A stretch of DNA of 64,000 nucleotides from Methylovirgula sp. (GCF_037200945.1 NZ_JBBCGP010000001.1:2912501-2976500); one strand, 5' to 3'; positions 16,220-25,540 are shown, counted from the stretch's first letter. The notes: generated by a model not told the origin, from the sequence alone. Translations and numbers: made by a program.

Positions 16220-16789
16220 TCAGTCAACGCTGGCGTTCAGGCTATGCACTGTCCAGCGGCCGCCACGCGCCTGGAAACGCGAAAAGCTGAGCGGTGCGAT
16301 ATCGATTCGCCAAAAGGATTTTGGATTGGCGTCGAGCGCGACGATTGCGGCGGCGCGAATGACAGAAGCGTGGGTCACGGCGATGATTCGATCATCGCCT
16401 TCGCCGATTTTATCCAACCAGTTTGCAATTCTCGTCAGCAAGTGCGTGACAGATTCGCCGCCGTGTGGCGCGGCGGACGGGTCTTCTATCCATTGCGCGA
16501 GACCAGCCGCATCGGCAGCTTCCAATTCCTCAAGGGATTTGCCAGCCCAATCTCCAAGATCGATATCCGCGAGCAACGGATCGACTTCGGCGGCGAGGCC
16601 TAAAGCCTCCGCTGTCTGGACGGCCCGCAGGGCGGGGCTTGTCCAGGCAGCATCCGAGCGCCCTATGCGCGGTGCGAGTGCGGCCGCCTTTGTTGCGCTT
16701 GCGGCCTCCAATGGTTCATCGCACGGAAAAAGCGCTGCACGGGTCGCCTTTGTCGCGCCATGCGCAATGAATGTGAGACGCAAGCTCAT
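16220..16789 (-). CDS. Histidine phosphatase-family protein next to cobalt transport genes
   Basis: 189 residues with the phosphoglycerate-mutase-like fold: IAHGAT near the start, SPALRAVQTAEALG, LGDWAGKSLEEL, the acid residue in PHGGESVTHLLTRI and the second histidine in AVTHASVIRAA. In the usual RHG motif the arginine contacts phosphate; here it is alanine (AHG, residues 9-11). It diverges from the cobalamin riboswitch and cbtBA, which suggests a role in corrinoid metabolism similar to CobC, but the altered motif makes catalytic activity uncertain. The lost Arg is seen directly; the pathway is inferred. Confidence 0.85.
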   Translation of the reverse strand: MSLRLTFIAHGATKATRAALFPCDEPLEAASATKAAALAPRIGRSDAAWTSPALRAVQTAEALGLAAEVDPLLADIDLGDWAGKSLEELEAADAAGLAQWIEDPSAAPHGGESVTHLLTRIANWLDKIGEGDDRIIAVTHASVIRAAAIVALDANPKSFWRIDIAPLSFSRFQARGGRWTVHSLNASVD

Positions 16790-16811
16790 TTCCCTTGTCC
16801 GTTTGACAGAG

Positions 16812-16940
16812 CGGGCTTCAGCGCATTATCGTCCGCGCGACTACGGACGTGGAAGCTGGTGAAAGTCCAGCACGGTCGCGCCACTGTAATCGAAAGCGGA
16901 ATTTTCCGTGATCGAAAGTCAGACCCTCGCCGTAGCAATC
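16812..16940 (+). ncRNA. Cobalamin riboswitch
   Basis: Upstream of cbtB. The core elements are visible in order: GGAAGCTGGTGAAAGTCCAG, CACGGTCGCGCCACTGTAA and the B12-box-like AAGTCAGACCCTCGCC, with a 5' hairpin GTCCG...CGGAC. Binding of adenosylcobalamin is expected to switch off cbtBA. The boundaries are approximate. Confidence 0.88.
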
Positions 16941-16975
16941 CATTCATCGGGGCGCTGGATCCCCAGGGAGTGATC

Positions 16976-17176
16976 ATGTCAGATATTACAATCGGTTCAA
17001 CGACTGCGCCCATCCCGGTTCGCGAGATTTTGCCGTGGCTTATCTTCGGCGCACTCATGCTGCTCGCCATCTATTTTGTTGGCGCTGAAGAGGGGGCGAC
17101 CTCCATCTTCAAGGGCATGTATGTGCACGAATGGGTGCACGACAGCCGCCATCTTCTCGGTTTCCCCTGCCACTAA
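16976..17176 (+). CDS. cbtB: Cobalt transporter subunit CbtB
   Basis: 66 residues: one membrane helix (LPWLIFGALMLLAIYFVGAE) and a histidine-rich C-terminus ending VHEWVHDSRHLLGFPCH, the conserved metal-binding tail of CbtB. It works with CbtA in predicted B12-regulated cobalt uptake. It sits directly behind the cobalamin riboswitch and 12 bases before cbtA. Confidence 0.93.
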   Translation: MSDITIGSTTAPIPVREILPWLIFGALMLLAIYFVGAEEGATSIFKGMYVHEWVHDSRHLLGFPCH

Positions 17177-17188
17177 GAGGGGTCTCCA

Positions 17189-17965
17189 ATGGTCAGCGCA
17201 CTTCTCGTGCGGGGAATGCTTGTCGGCTTCCTCGCGGGACTTCTTGTATTCACGTTCGCCAAGGTTTTCGGCGAGCCACAGGTCGATCGTGCCATCGCGT
17301 TTGAAAGCGCGATGGACGAGGCGAAGATGAAGGCCGATCTCGCCAAGGGCATTCACGATATGGAAGAGCCGGAGCTTGTCAGCCGTCCGATGCAGGCGAG
17401 TTGGGGCCTGCTCACCGGCGTCATGACCTATTGCACGGCGTTCGGCGGTCTGTTCGCATTGGTGTTCGCGTTTGCTTACGGCCGCGTCAGCGGTCTCGGT
17501 CCGCGCGCCGTCGCGGCGTTGCTGGGGCTGACGGGCATTGTCAGCCTCTACATCGTGCCGAATCTCAAATACCCGTCCAATCCGCCGTCGGTGGGTCACC
17601 CGGATACGATCGGGATTCGCACGGGGCTTTATTTTGCGATGATGGCCCTGTCGGTGGCGGCCATGGTCGGCGCGGCGATCCTGCGCAAGCGCCTCGCACC
17701 CAAACACGGGGCGTGGACGGCCGCGTTGATCGCATCAGGCGTCTACATTGTCGCCGTGATTGTCGTCGCTGCGCTCTTGCCACCGATCAACGAAGTCCCC
17801 AGCGATTTCCCGGCCGTCGTGCTCTGGCACTTCCGCATCGATTCACTTGCCATGCAGGCGATCATGTGGGCGACATTGGGCTTCGTGTTTGGCGCCTTGA
17901 CCGAGCGGGATTCTGTCGGCCGCCTGCATCGGTTCAGCGGCAACGCCAATCCCGCTTGGCGTTAG
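17189..17965 (+). CDS. cbtA: Cobalt transporter subunit CbtA
   Basis: 258 residues with about five or six membrane helices, e.g. LVRGMLVGFLAGLLVFTFAK at the start and MQAIMWATLGFVFGALTER near the end. The FGEPQVDRAIAFE and PNLKYPSNPPSVG segments are typical of CbtA. With CbtB it is thought to import cobalt for corrinoid synthesis. The riboswitch upstream of cbtB should control both. AGAGGGG precedes the ATG. Confidence 0.93.
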   Translation: MVSALLVRGMLVGFLAGLLVFTFAKVFGEPQVDRAIAFESAMDEAKMKADLAKGIHDMEEPELVSRPMQASWGLLTGVMTYCTAFGGLFALVFAFAYGRVSGLGPRAVAALLGLTGIVSLYIVPNLKYPSNPPSVGHPDTIGIRTGLYFAMMALSVAAMVGAAILRKRLAPKHGAWTAALIASGVYIVAVIVVAALLPPINEVPSDFPAVVLWHFRIDSLAMQAIMWATLGFVFGALTERDSVGRLHRFSGNANPAWR

Positions 17966-17969
17966 ACTT

Positions 17970-18878
17970 TTAAGGCTCCGGCAGGCGCGTTGTGTGCGTC
18001 TGCGCTTCGTGTGTGCCGGGCACTTTATGCCCGGCCAGTCTTGGAATGATCTTCGCCAAAATCTCTTCGGTCTCCGATCGCCAACTGGGCGGCGCCGCGC
18101 GAAACGCCGGCGTGTCGGGGCCGGGCGCGATATGCACGATCTTGTAGCCGCGCTGCTTCAAGGCGCGCAAAAGCTGCGGCAGCATTTCCGCCGTCGAAGC
18201 GCGGGAATCGTGCATCAGCAAAATGCCGCGCCTGGCGCGGTCGAGCCGCTTCAGCACAAGATCAAGTTCGGCCTGCGGCGTCAATAAAAGCCAGTCCGAA
18301 GCCCAGAAATCGGAGCCGAAGACGCCGATGTTTCGGCTCTCAAGCCAGCTCACGAGCGCTGGCGTATCGGCAAAGCCCGGAAAGCGAAAGAATTTGATCT
18401 GACCCCCGACGCTGCCATATGCGGCCTGCTCATCGGCGGCGAAGCCGTGGTCGATATCGGCGCGGGCGGCGGCATCGCGCATCAAGCGCAGCGTTCCGCC
18501 GGGATGCGAAAACGTATGATTGCCAATCGAATGGCCGTCAGCGACCTCGCGCCGCGCCAGCGCCGGATAGGCCTGCGCGTTGCGGCCGATGAGGAAGAAC
18601 GTTGCCTCGACGCATTCCTTGGCCAAAGCATCGAGCACGCGGGGCGTTGTCGTCGGCCTGGGGCCATCGTCGAATGTCAGCACGACCTCGTGATCGGCAA
18701 GTGCGAGCGTTCGTGGATAGGTCTGCAATCCGATCGCAAAGCCGCCATTGGTCGAAAGCGTCAGCGTGCGCTCGGTCCCAAGCTTGTCGGGTCCACAGCC
18801 GGCCGCCGTGGCGCTCACGGTGGCAAGAGCGAATATCAAGGCCGCGGCGCCGGATTGCCGCGCCAATTTGCAAAGCAT
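17970..18878 (-). CDS. Secreted polysaccharide deacetylase (NodB domain)
   Basis: 302 residues with a signal peptide (AALIFALATVSATAAG). The NodB homology domain has motif 1 TFDDGP (the first Asp is the usual base), metal-binding SIGNHTFSHP, and RFPGFADTP and LMHDSR as later motifs. Such enzymes remove N- or O-acetyl groups from peptidoglycan, chitin-like or exopolysaccharide chains outside the cytoplasm. It is convergent with cbtA and diverges from mgtE. The true substrate cannot be read from the sequence. Confidence 0.9.
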   Translation of the reverse strand: MLCKLARQSGAAALIFALATVSATAAGCGPDKLGTERTLTLSTNGGFAIGLQTYPRTLALADHEVVLTFDDGPRPTTTPRVLDALAKECVEATFFLIGRNAQAYPALARREVADGHSIGNHTFSHPGGTLRLMRDAAARADIDHGFAADEQAAYGSVGGQIKFFRFPGFADTPALVSWLESRNIGVFGSDFWASDWLLLTPQAELDLVLKRLDRARRGILLMHDSRASTAEMLPQLLRALKQRGYKIVHIAPGPDTPAFRAAPPSWRSETEEILAKIIPRLAGHKVPGTHEAQTHTTRLPEP

Positions 18879-18945
18879 GGTTTGCCTTCCTGAAACGGGC
18901 TCCTTATGAACCGCCAGGCGATAGAGCGCGAGTCAGGATTGGCAG

Positions 18946-20367
18946 ATGACCGACTTCGATCACGAGCCTGGAAGAGGCGATCTCGCGGAGATCGCGCCGG
19001 ACGAGAATGACGAGGGTGTCATCCGGCCGGAATTCGTTGCCGATGTCGCCGATGCGGTCGCGGCGGAAGACCCGGTCGAAGTCCGCCGTCTCGCAGGCGA
19101 GTTGCACGAGGCAGATCTCGCGACGCTCATCGAAAATCTGCCCAGCGAGGCGCGGCCGAAGCTGATCGAGCTTATGGGCAGCGATTTCGATTTCGCGGCG
19201 CTGACCGAACTTGACTCCAACATCCGCGATCAGATTTTCGAAGAACTGCCGACAGAAACCGTCGCCGAAGGCATGTCGGAACTTGAGGCAGACGACGCGC
19301 TTGTGCTGCTCGAAGATTTCGAGCCGCAGGAGCAGAGCGAAATCCTGCAAGCGATGCCGGCGGTCGAGCGCGTCGCACTACAACGCAGTCTCGAATATCC
19401 GGAAGATTCAGCCGGTCGCCTGATGCAAACGACGCTGGTGACGGCGCCGCCCTTCTGGACGGCGGGGCAGATGATCGATTTTCTGCGTGATGCGCCCGAA
19501 GAAGATCTGCCTGAAGCATTCTTTGAAATCTTCGTCGTCGATCCAGGTCATCACCTGATCGGAAACGTTTTTCTCGACCAATTATTGCGCGTCAACGCGC
19601 GTGCGCAACTAAGTGATGTCCTTGATCAGGATCGGCGGCGCGTGAACGTCGATGAAGATCGTGAAGAAGTTGCGCGGCTGTTTCAGCGCTACAATCTTGT
19701 ATCCGCCGCCGTTGTTGATGAGGCCGACAGGCTCGTCGGCGTCATCACCATCGATGATATTGTCGACGTCATCCGCGAAGAAGCCGACGAAGAGATCAAG
19801 GCGCTCGGCGGCGTTTCGGCATCGGAAGAATTATCGGACTCGATCTGGTGGACGGCGAGAAGCCGATTCCTCTGGCTCTTCGTCAATCTTATCACCGCCT
19901 TCATCGCCTCGTCGGTGCTCGGCATCTTCCAAAATCAATTGCAAAAGATGGTGGCGCTCGCGGTTCTTGCGCCGATCGTCGCAAGCCAGGGCGGCAATGC
20001 GGCGACGCAGACCATGACCGTCGTCGTGCGGGCGCTGGCGACGCGGCAACTGACCAAACTCAACACCTGGCGCGTCATCGTCCGCGAGGTCATCGTCGGC
20101 GGATTAAACGGCGCGATGTTTGGAATCATCACGGGGATCGGCGCTTTATTCTGGTTTGGTCTCACCGGACTTGGCATCGTCATCGCGTTCGCGATGGTGA
20201 CCAATCTGCTGGCCGGCGCGCTCGGCGGAATCCTGATCCCGCTGGCGTTGCACAGATTCAAGATCGATCCCGCCGTATCGTCCGGCGCCTTCGTGACGAC
20301 GGTGACCGATTGCGTCGGTTACGGCTCGTTCCTGACGTTTGCCACGCTGTGGTTCGGGCTTAAGTAG
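18946..20367 (+). CDS. mgtE: Magnesium transporter MgtE
   Basis: 473 residues in the standard order: acidic N-domain (about 30-160, with LEDFEPQEQSEILQAM), paired CBS domains (about 165-290, LVGVITIDDIVDVIREEADE), a connecting helix, then five membrane helices with LAVLAPIVASQGGNAATQTM, the conserved pore segment. MgtE is a homodimeric Mg2+ channel gated by Mg2+ binding to the cytosolic domains. Its end overlaps the convergent ABC ATPase by eight bases. Confidence 0.95.
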   Translation: MTDFDHEPGRGDLAEIAPDENDEGVIRPEFVADVADAVAAEDPVEVRRLAGELHEADLATLIENLPSEARPKLIELMGSDFDFAALTELDSNIRDQIFEELPTETVAEGMSELEADDALVLLEDFEPQEQSEILQAMPAVERVALQRSLEYPEDSAGRLMQTTLVTAPPFWTAGQMIDFLRDAPEEDLPEAFFEIFVVDPGHHLIGNVFLDQLLRVNARAQLSDVLDQDRRRVNVDEDREEVARLFQRYNLVSAAVVDEADRLVGVITIDDIVDVIREEADEEIKALGGVSASEELSDSIWWTARSRFLWLFVNLITAFIASSVLGIFQNQLQKMVALAVLAPIVASQGGNAATQTMTVVVRALATRQLTKLNTWRVIVREVIVGGLNGAMFGIITGIGALFWFGLTGLGIVIAFAMVTNLLAGALGGILIPLALHRFKIDPAVSSGAFVTTVTDCVGYGSFLTFATLWFGLK

Positions 20368-21688
20368 TTTCGCCAGGGTTTTCGAGCGAGAAGGTTTCCG
20401 AGGTCTCGTCGTAAGCGAAAATTTCGCCGTAACGGCCCCAGGTGATGATGCTCTTCAACGTCCGCTCGGCATATTCCTCGGACATGTAATCTTCGAGTTC
20501 TTCGAGAAAGCGCGCCGCCCGCGCCCAATGTGTCGGGCGCTCGTCGAGCACATTGCGGATGCGCGTCGCCAGCGGCACATAGGCGAGCAGATGATCGCCG
20601 AAGAGCTTCTTGCGCGCATCGACATCCAAGTCGGCGAAGCGCACCCCCGCTGGCGTCAGCTTGATGTCGCCTTCGGCGAATTCGGCGAAGCGCAGGAGCT
20701 GCAAGGTTTCGCCGACGGGAAAGAGATCATCGATCGCCATCTGCAAAGAATCGGCGAGGGGCGGCAGGTCGGCGTGGCCGCTATAGGGCGGCGCGGCCAG
20801 CGTCTCCATCAGACCGGCCATGGTGTTGGTCGAAACTTCCGGCAGCGCCATGCCGAGACCGAGGCCGGGGAACGTGCCGTCGCGGCCGAGCGTCGTTGGC
20901 TCCGCTGTCTGGCGCCGCGTCATGAGCGCGTAAATCCGATCGACCAATTGGCGGAATTCCGGCGCAAGGCGATTGCGGGGGTAGGGCAGATGGACATGAA
21001 TCTCTTCGGCGATGCGGCCGGGGTTGGACGACAACACGAGGATGCGATTGCACATCAGCACCGCCTCCTCGATGTTATGCGTCACCATCAAAATCGATTT
21101 GATGGGGATGCGACCTTCGACCCAGAGATCGAGCAAGTCGGTGCGCAAAGTCTCGGCGGTCAAGACATCGAGCGCCGAGAACGGCTCATCCATCAAGAGG
21201 ATTGTCGGGTTGACGACGAGCGCGCGGGCGAAGCCGACGCGCTGGCGCATACCGCCGGAGAGTTCTTTCGGAAAGGCGGATTCGAAGCCGTCGAGGCCGA
21301 TGACGTCGATCGCCTTCAACGCGCGCGGCCGTGCTTCGGCTTCCGGTACTTTCTTGGCGCGCAGACCGAGTTCCACATTGGCGAGGATCGAGAGCCACGG
21401 AAACAATGCCGCGCTCTGGAACACCATCGAAACGGAATCGTAAGGCCCCGTTACGGGCTTCTCGCGGAAAAAGACCTCGCCATCTGTCGGGCGCGCAAGT
21501 CCGGAAATGATGCGCAAAAGCGACGACTTTCCCGAACCCGAACGTCCCAGCAGGCCGACGATCTCGCCCTCGGTCAGGTTCATCGAGACATTATCGAGAA
21601 CCTGCGCACCGGCCTCGCCCGCGCCGGTGCGATAGCTTTGGCTAACGTTCTTGACTTCAAGGATGGGCTTGCTTCGCGCGTCAAGCAT
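20360..21688 (-). CDS. ABC transporter ATP-binding protein with C-terminal AAA-associated domain
   Basis: 442 residues from the ATG at 21688. The first 260 form an ABC ATPase of the nitrate/sulfonate/taurine class: Walker A GRSGSGKSS (48-56), signature LSGGMRQRVGFARA, Walker B ILLMDEPFSALD and the H-loop THNIEEA. About 150 further residues (PPLADSLQMAIDDLF through EDYMSEEYAERTLKSIITWG) form the extra domain known from this subgroup. It lies eight bases after the fused permease gene and no substrate-binding protein is present. The substrate is unknown. Confidence 0.88.
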   Translation of the reverse strand: MLDARSKPILEVKNVSQSYRTGAGEAGAQVLDNVSMNLTEGEIVGLLGRSGSGKSSLLRIISGLARPTDGEVFFREKPVTGPYDSVSMVFQSAALFPWLSILANVELGLRAKKVPEAEARPRALKAIDVIGLDGFESAFPKELSGGMRQRVGFARALVVNPTILLMDEPFSALDVLTAETLRTDLLDLWVEGRIPIKSILMVTHNIEEAVLMCNRILVLSSNPGRIAEEIHVHLPYPRNRLAPEFRQLVDRIYALMTRRQTAEPTTLGRDGTFPGLGLGMALPEVSTNTMAGLMETLAAPPYSGHADLPPLADSLQMAIDDLFPVGETLQLLRFAEFAEGDIKLTPAGVRFADLDVDARKKLFGDHLLAYVPLATRIRNVLDERPTHWARAARFLEELEDYMSEEYAERTLKSIITWGRYGEIFAYDETSETFSLENPGETT

Positions 21689-21696
21689 AAGAGGCC

Positions 21697-23430
21697 TCAC
21701 GAAAGCTGCAGGCGCCGCTCGGCAAAGCGCGAGAGCGGACGCCAGAAAAAGCGATTCAGACAAATGACGAAAATCGACATCATGGCGACGCCGAGCACGA
21801 TGCGCGGATAATCGCCGGCTTCCGTTGCCTTGGCGATATAAGCGCCGATGCCGTGCGCCGTCACGGTTTCTTTGCCCCATTTGACATATTCGGCAACGAT
21901 GGCCGCGTTCCACGAGCCCCCCGAAGCCGTCAGCGCGCCGGTGACATAATAGGGGAACACGGCGGGCAGCATCACCTTCGTCCACCAGTCCCAACCGCGG
22001 ACGTGAAAGGCCGCTGCCGCTTCGCGCAGATCATTCGGGAAAGCACTCGCACCGCCGACGACATTGAACAGAATGTACCATTGCGTGCCGAAGACGATGA
22101 GGAAGCTCAGCCAGATGTCAGGATTGAGCGCCCAACGGACGATCAGCACGACGGCAATCGGGAAAAGGACGTTCGCCGGGAAGGCGGCGAGGAACTGCGT
22201 CAGAGGCTGAACGCGTTCCGCCAGCCGTGGATTAAGCCCGATCAAAATGCCCAGAGGCACCCAGACGAGCGATGCGAGCAGGATCAGAAGCAGCACGCGG
22301 ATCAAAGTGAAACAGGTCAGCACAAAGGCGTGCAAGATGTCCGTCGGTGTAAGCGAGTTTGCGACGAAATGGATGACAAGCCAGAGCGTGTAAATGCCAG
22401 CCGCGCCGCCGAGGACGATGGAGACGAAATCGAGGATGCGTTCGCGCCATTCGCTGGCTTGCGGGCTAAGATCGGTTTTGATCGGCAGATCGAGCCGCCA
22501 AAGCGCAATGTTCTGGAAAATGTGCGCCGGTACATCGGTCACGGTCCGCAGCCATTTGGTGCGACGAAAAAGCTGAATAACCCAGGAACGTTCTTCTTCC
22601 TGCGACGCGGAAAGTTCGAAACGGAAGCGGCCGCCGAAGGCCACCAACGGCCGGAAGAGCAATTGGTCGTAAGCGATGATGACGACGAGCATCACGACGA
22701 TAGCCGCGACAACGGCATCGATCCGTTTATGGTCGATCGCCAATGCGAGATAGGAGCCGACGCCGGGCAGCGTAATCGTCGTATTACCGACCGATATCGC
22801 CTCCGACGCGACGACGAAGAACCAGCCGCCGGACATGGATACCATCATGTTCCAGATGAGGCCGGGCATCGCGAAAGGCGTTTCGAGCTGCCAGAACTTC
22901 TGCCAGGGCGACAGCCGGAAGCTGTCCGCCACCTCGCTCAATTCTTTCGGAACCGTGCGTAGCGATTGAAAGAAAGAGAAGGCCATGTTCCAGGCCTGAC
23001 TCGTAAAAATCGCGAAGATCGCCGCGCATTCCGCGCCCAGTATCGAGCCGGGGAACAGACCGAGGAAAAAGGTCACCGTAAAGGACAGAAAACCGAGGAT
23101 CGGCACCGATTGCAGCACGTCGAGCAGGGGGATCATGAACCGTTCGGCGCGCCGGCTCTTGGCCGCGAACGTGGCATAGGTGAATGTGAAGATGAGCGAG
23201 GCGATCATCGCCGCGAACATTCGCAAGGTCGTGCGCAGCGCGTAATAGGGCAGGTTGGCGTAATCGAGCGAAATGTTCGTGGATTGCGGCGCCTGGAGCG
23301 GCAGCGTCATGCCCCGCGAGCCGTGGACAATTGCGATAAAGACGCCGAAAATCAGCGCGAAAGCGATCAAATCGAAGATGTTGGGCAGCGCGCTACGGCC
23401 CCGCGCGGCGAGAGTGACAAATCGCGACAT
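21697..23430 (-). CDS. ABC transporter permease with two fused membrane domains
   Basis: 577 residues (597 if the upstream TTG at 23490 is used; neither start has a good ribosome site). Two binding-protein-dependent permease domains are joined end to end. Each has an EAA-type loop: ELSEVADSFRLSPWQKFWQLE near 200 in the first, DLREAAAAFHVRGWDWWTKV near 495 in the second. A cytosolic linker lies between. The partner ATPase follows directly. Together they form an importer of the nitrate/taurine class without an encoded binding protein here. Confidence 0.87.
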   Translation of the reverse strand: MSRFVTLAARGRSALPNIFDLIAFALIFGVFIAIVHGSRGMTLPLQAPQSTNISLDYANLPYYALRTTLRMFAAMIASLIFTFTYATFAAKSRRAERFMIPLLDVLQSVPILGFLSFTVTFFLGLFPGSILGAECAAIFAIFTSQAWNMAFSFFQSLRTVPKELSEVADSFRLSPWQKFWQLETPFAMPGLIWNMMVSMSGGWFFVVASEAISVGNTTITLPGVGSYLALAIDHKRIDAVVAAIVVMLVVIIAYDQLLFRPLVAFGGRFRFELSASQEEERSWVIQLFRRTKWLRTVTDVPAHIFQNIALWRLDLPIKTDLSPQASEWRERILDFVSIVLGGAAGIYTLWLVIHFVANSLTPTDILHAFVLTCFTLIRVLLLILLASLVWVPLGILIGLNPRLAERVQPLTQFLAAFPANVLFPIAVVLIVRWALNPDIWLSFLIVFGTQWYILFNVVGGASAFPNDLREAAAAFHVRGWDWWTKVMLPAVFPYYVTGALTASGGSWNAAIVAEYVKWGKETVTAHGIGAYIAKATEAGDYPRIVLGVAMMSIFVICLNRFFWRPLSRFAERRLQLS

Positions 23431-23591
23431 GGAGATACGGGGCTGGAGGACGATCGCCGCTCTCTTGTCATCAAGCGGGGCGACATTCAAGTGCGGTATG
23501 CGAGTTTTGATGAGGCATGGCGCTGCGGCCTCGTGCCCCGGGGTTCGGTCCGCGTTTCGGTCACGGAAAAGAGCGTCCTTTGAGGCTTTCG

Positions 23592-25277
23592 ATGTATAGA
23601 TTTGGCGCTATTTTCTGCTTTCTGGGCGCTGTTTTCTGCTTTGTGATGGCGTCGCTATTTCCCGCGCGCGCGACTGCAGACGGCTCACAGCCGCGGTTGG
23701 CGCTCGTCATCGGCGAAGCGCATTACAAAATTGCGCCGCTGCTGACGCCGGTGAACGACGCGGGCCTTGTCGCCGGGGCGCTCAAGGAAACAGGGTTCGC
23801 CGTGACCGAAGGGGCCGACCTCGACGGCGCCGACTTGCGCAAGGCGCTGCACGATTTCGTCGGCAAGGCAGAGCAGGCGGGGCCGAACGCGGTCATTTTT
23901 ATCTATCTCGCGGGTCGCGGGATGCAGTTCGCAGGACAAAATTACTTCGTGCCCGTCGACGGCTTCGTGCAGCGTGAAGCCGATGTCCCGCTCGCGGCGG
24001 TGCGGCTCTCGGATTATTTCGACAAACTCGCCGCAGCCCCGGCTGCCGCACGTATCTTTGTTCTCGACGGCGCGCGGATTTTGCATTTCGCGACCGAGGG
24101 CGCCCCCTTCGCCAGTGGGTTGGGGATCGAACACGCAGCGGCGAATAATATCTATGCTTTCAACGAAGCGCCGGGTGCCGTGTCGCCGGATGAGCCGGGG
24201 CCTTACGGAATTTATGCGCAGGCGCTTGTCGAAATGCTCCGGCAAGGCTTCGACGTCCCGGAGGCCTTCGTCGCAGCGCGACTGCGCGCGAATGATCTCA
24301 GCAACGGCATTATCGTGCCCTGGAACGAAGGGCACCTTGTCGCGCCATTCGCGCTTTATACTCGGGATAAAACGGCGCCGCCGTTGCGGCCCCTCGCTTC
24401 CTCCTCATCCTTCGCGGGTTTGACAGCCGCGAAAGCTTATCTTCAGGCGATCCAGAGCGATACGCTTGAGGCTTACACCGGATTTTGCGCCGCCTTTCCG
24501 AACGATCCGCTGACCTTGCGTATTCGCGCGCTGCTCGCCGCCCGGCGTGAGGCGCTGACTTGGCAGGCTGCCCTCGACGCGGGAACACCGCAGGCGATCT
24601 GGACCTACATGCGACGCTATCCGCGCGGGCCGCATTTTCCGGATGCAAGACGCCGGCTTGCCGGACTGGCGGCACCGCTCGATCCGCCGCCGCGTTTCGA
24701 CCCCTATCCGTTCAGCGGTCTTCCCGGTCCGAACGAAATCGAACTCGAGAGTCTCGACCAGCCGGTCCTGACTTTCGACGATCCGTCCTATCCGCCACCG
24801 CCGTCTGCGGCCGATCTGTTGCCGCAGCGTCCCGTCGAATTCGAAAATCTGCTGCCGCCGAGCCCGGGCGGCTCTGGTCTTTTGCCAGTCCCGGCGGCGC
24901 TTTCTCTAGGCTTTTCGAAGGCCCTGCGTCCGGCACTCGCGGCCAATTCGCCTCCCGCGCCCGCCGTTGCACCTGCACCCGCGCCAGCCGTGAGGGTCAT
25001 CGGCGTGCCGCCGATGCCACAACCCGCCATTATCGCCTCCCCGCCAAAACCCTCGAATGCGCCTCTGCCGCCTAAACGTCCGTCGAAGAAAGAGCATTCC
25101 GCGAAGAAAGAAAGCGCGCCGAAGCGGCAGAAGCATGAAAAGCCCGCGAGCCACGCCAAACATAGCGCGGCGAAGGCGCCGAAGCACGCCAAGCACGGTC
25201 GCGCGAGTCCGGCGCACGAAAAGACGAAGCCGCACGCGAAACCCAAATCGCATGGCAAGAAAAAGAATCACAGGTGA
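23592..25277 (+). CDS. Caspase-fold protein lacking catalytic His and Cys, with Lys/His-rich tail
   Basis: 561 residues. An N-terminal hydrophobic segment (IFCFLGAVFCFVMASLFPARA) directs export or anchoring. A peptidase C14 (caspase) fold follows: LALVIGEAHYKIAPLLTPVNDA, then IFIYLAGRGMQ where active relatives have AGHGMQ, and FVLDGAR where they have LDACR. Arg109 and Ala161 thus replace the His-Cys dyad. The middle (about 270-360) is helical, then comes a proline-rich region, and the last 90 residues are very rich in Lys, His and Ala. A pseudoenzyme role in the envelope, with a polycationic tail binding a polymer, is inference. The start could also be 23517. Confidence 0.85.
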   Translation: MYRFGAIFCFLGAVFCFVMASLFPARATADGSQPRLALVIGEAHYKIAPLLTPVNDAGLVAGALKETGFAVTEGADLDGADLRKALHDFVGKAEQAGPNAVIFIYLAGRGMQFAGQNYFVPVDGFVQREADVPLAAVRLSDYFDKLAAAPAAARIFVLDGARILHFATEGAPFASGLGIEHAAANNIYAFNEAPGAVSPDEPGPYGIYAQALVEMLRQGFDVPEAFVAARLRANDLSNGIIVPWNEGHLVAPFALYTRDKTAPPLRPLASSSSFAGLTAAKAYLQAIQSDTLEAYTGFCAAFPNDPLTLRIRALLAARREALTWQAALDAGTPQAIWTYMRRYPRGPHFPDARRRLAGLAAPLDPPPRFDPYPFSGLPGPNEIELESLDQPVLTFDDPSYPPPPSAADLLPQRPVEFENLLPPSPGGSGLLPVPAALSLGFSKALRPALAANSPPAPAVAPAPAPAVRVIGVPPMPQPAIIASPPKPSNAPLPPKRPSKKEHSAKKESAPKRQKHEKPASHAKHSAAKAPKHAKHGRASPAHEKTKPHAKPKSHGKKKNHR

Positions 25278-25540
25278 TTGTGACCCGATGCGGCGGCTCT
25301 GGGCGGCGGCAAAATTCCGTGGTGGAATCGTTCACTTTCCTGTGGGCGCCTCGGAAATGACCTTTTGTTGCCCCGATCGCGCCTCGCGAATGACGGTGGA
25401 CCCGTAGCTCGCCTTTGCTTATGCTGCTATCAGCGGGCGTATAACTGTTTGAGCAGATAGCGTTTCGGCCGATGATGACGATGGTCTTCGGCGGATCGGC
25501 ATTTCTATCTATCCAGGGCGCCGAAAGAATTTGGGGCGAA

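Noticed and set aside
20339..21811. Long open frame (490 residues) on the plus strand
   Set aside because: It lies antisense to the ABC ATPase gene, is Arg/Glu/His-rich and has no family pattern; a high-GC shadow frame.
21853..22962. 369-residue frame antisense to the fused permease
   Set aside because: Extremely rich in Arg, Glu and Asp, the mirror of hydrophobic membrane codons.
23517..25277. Caspase-like gene as part of an abortive-infection defence system
   Set aside because: It has an export signal, lacks the catalytic dyad and has no sensor, effector or toxin gene next to it.
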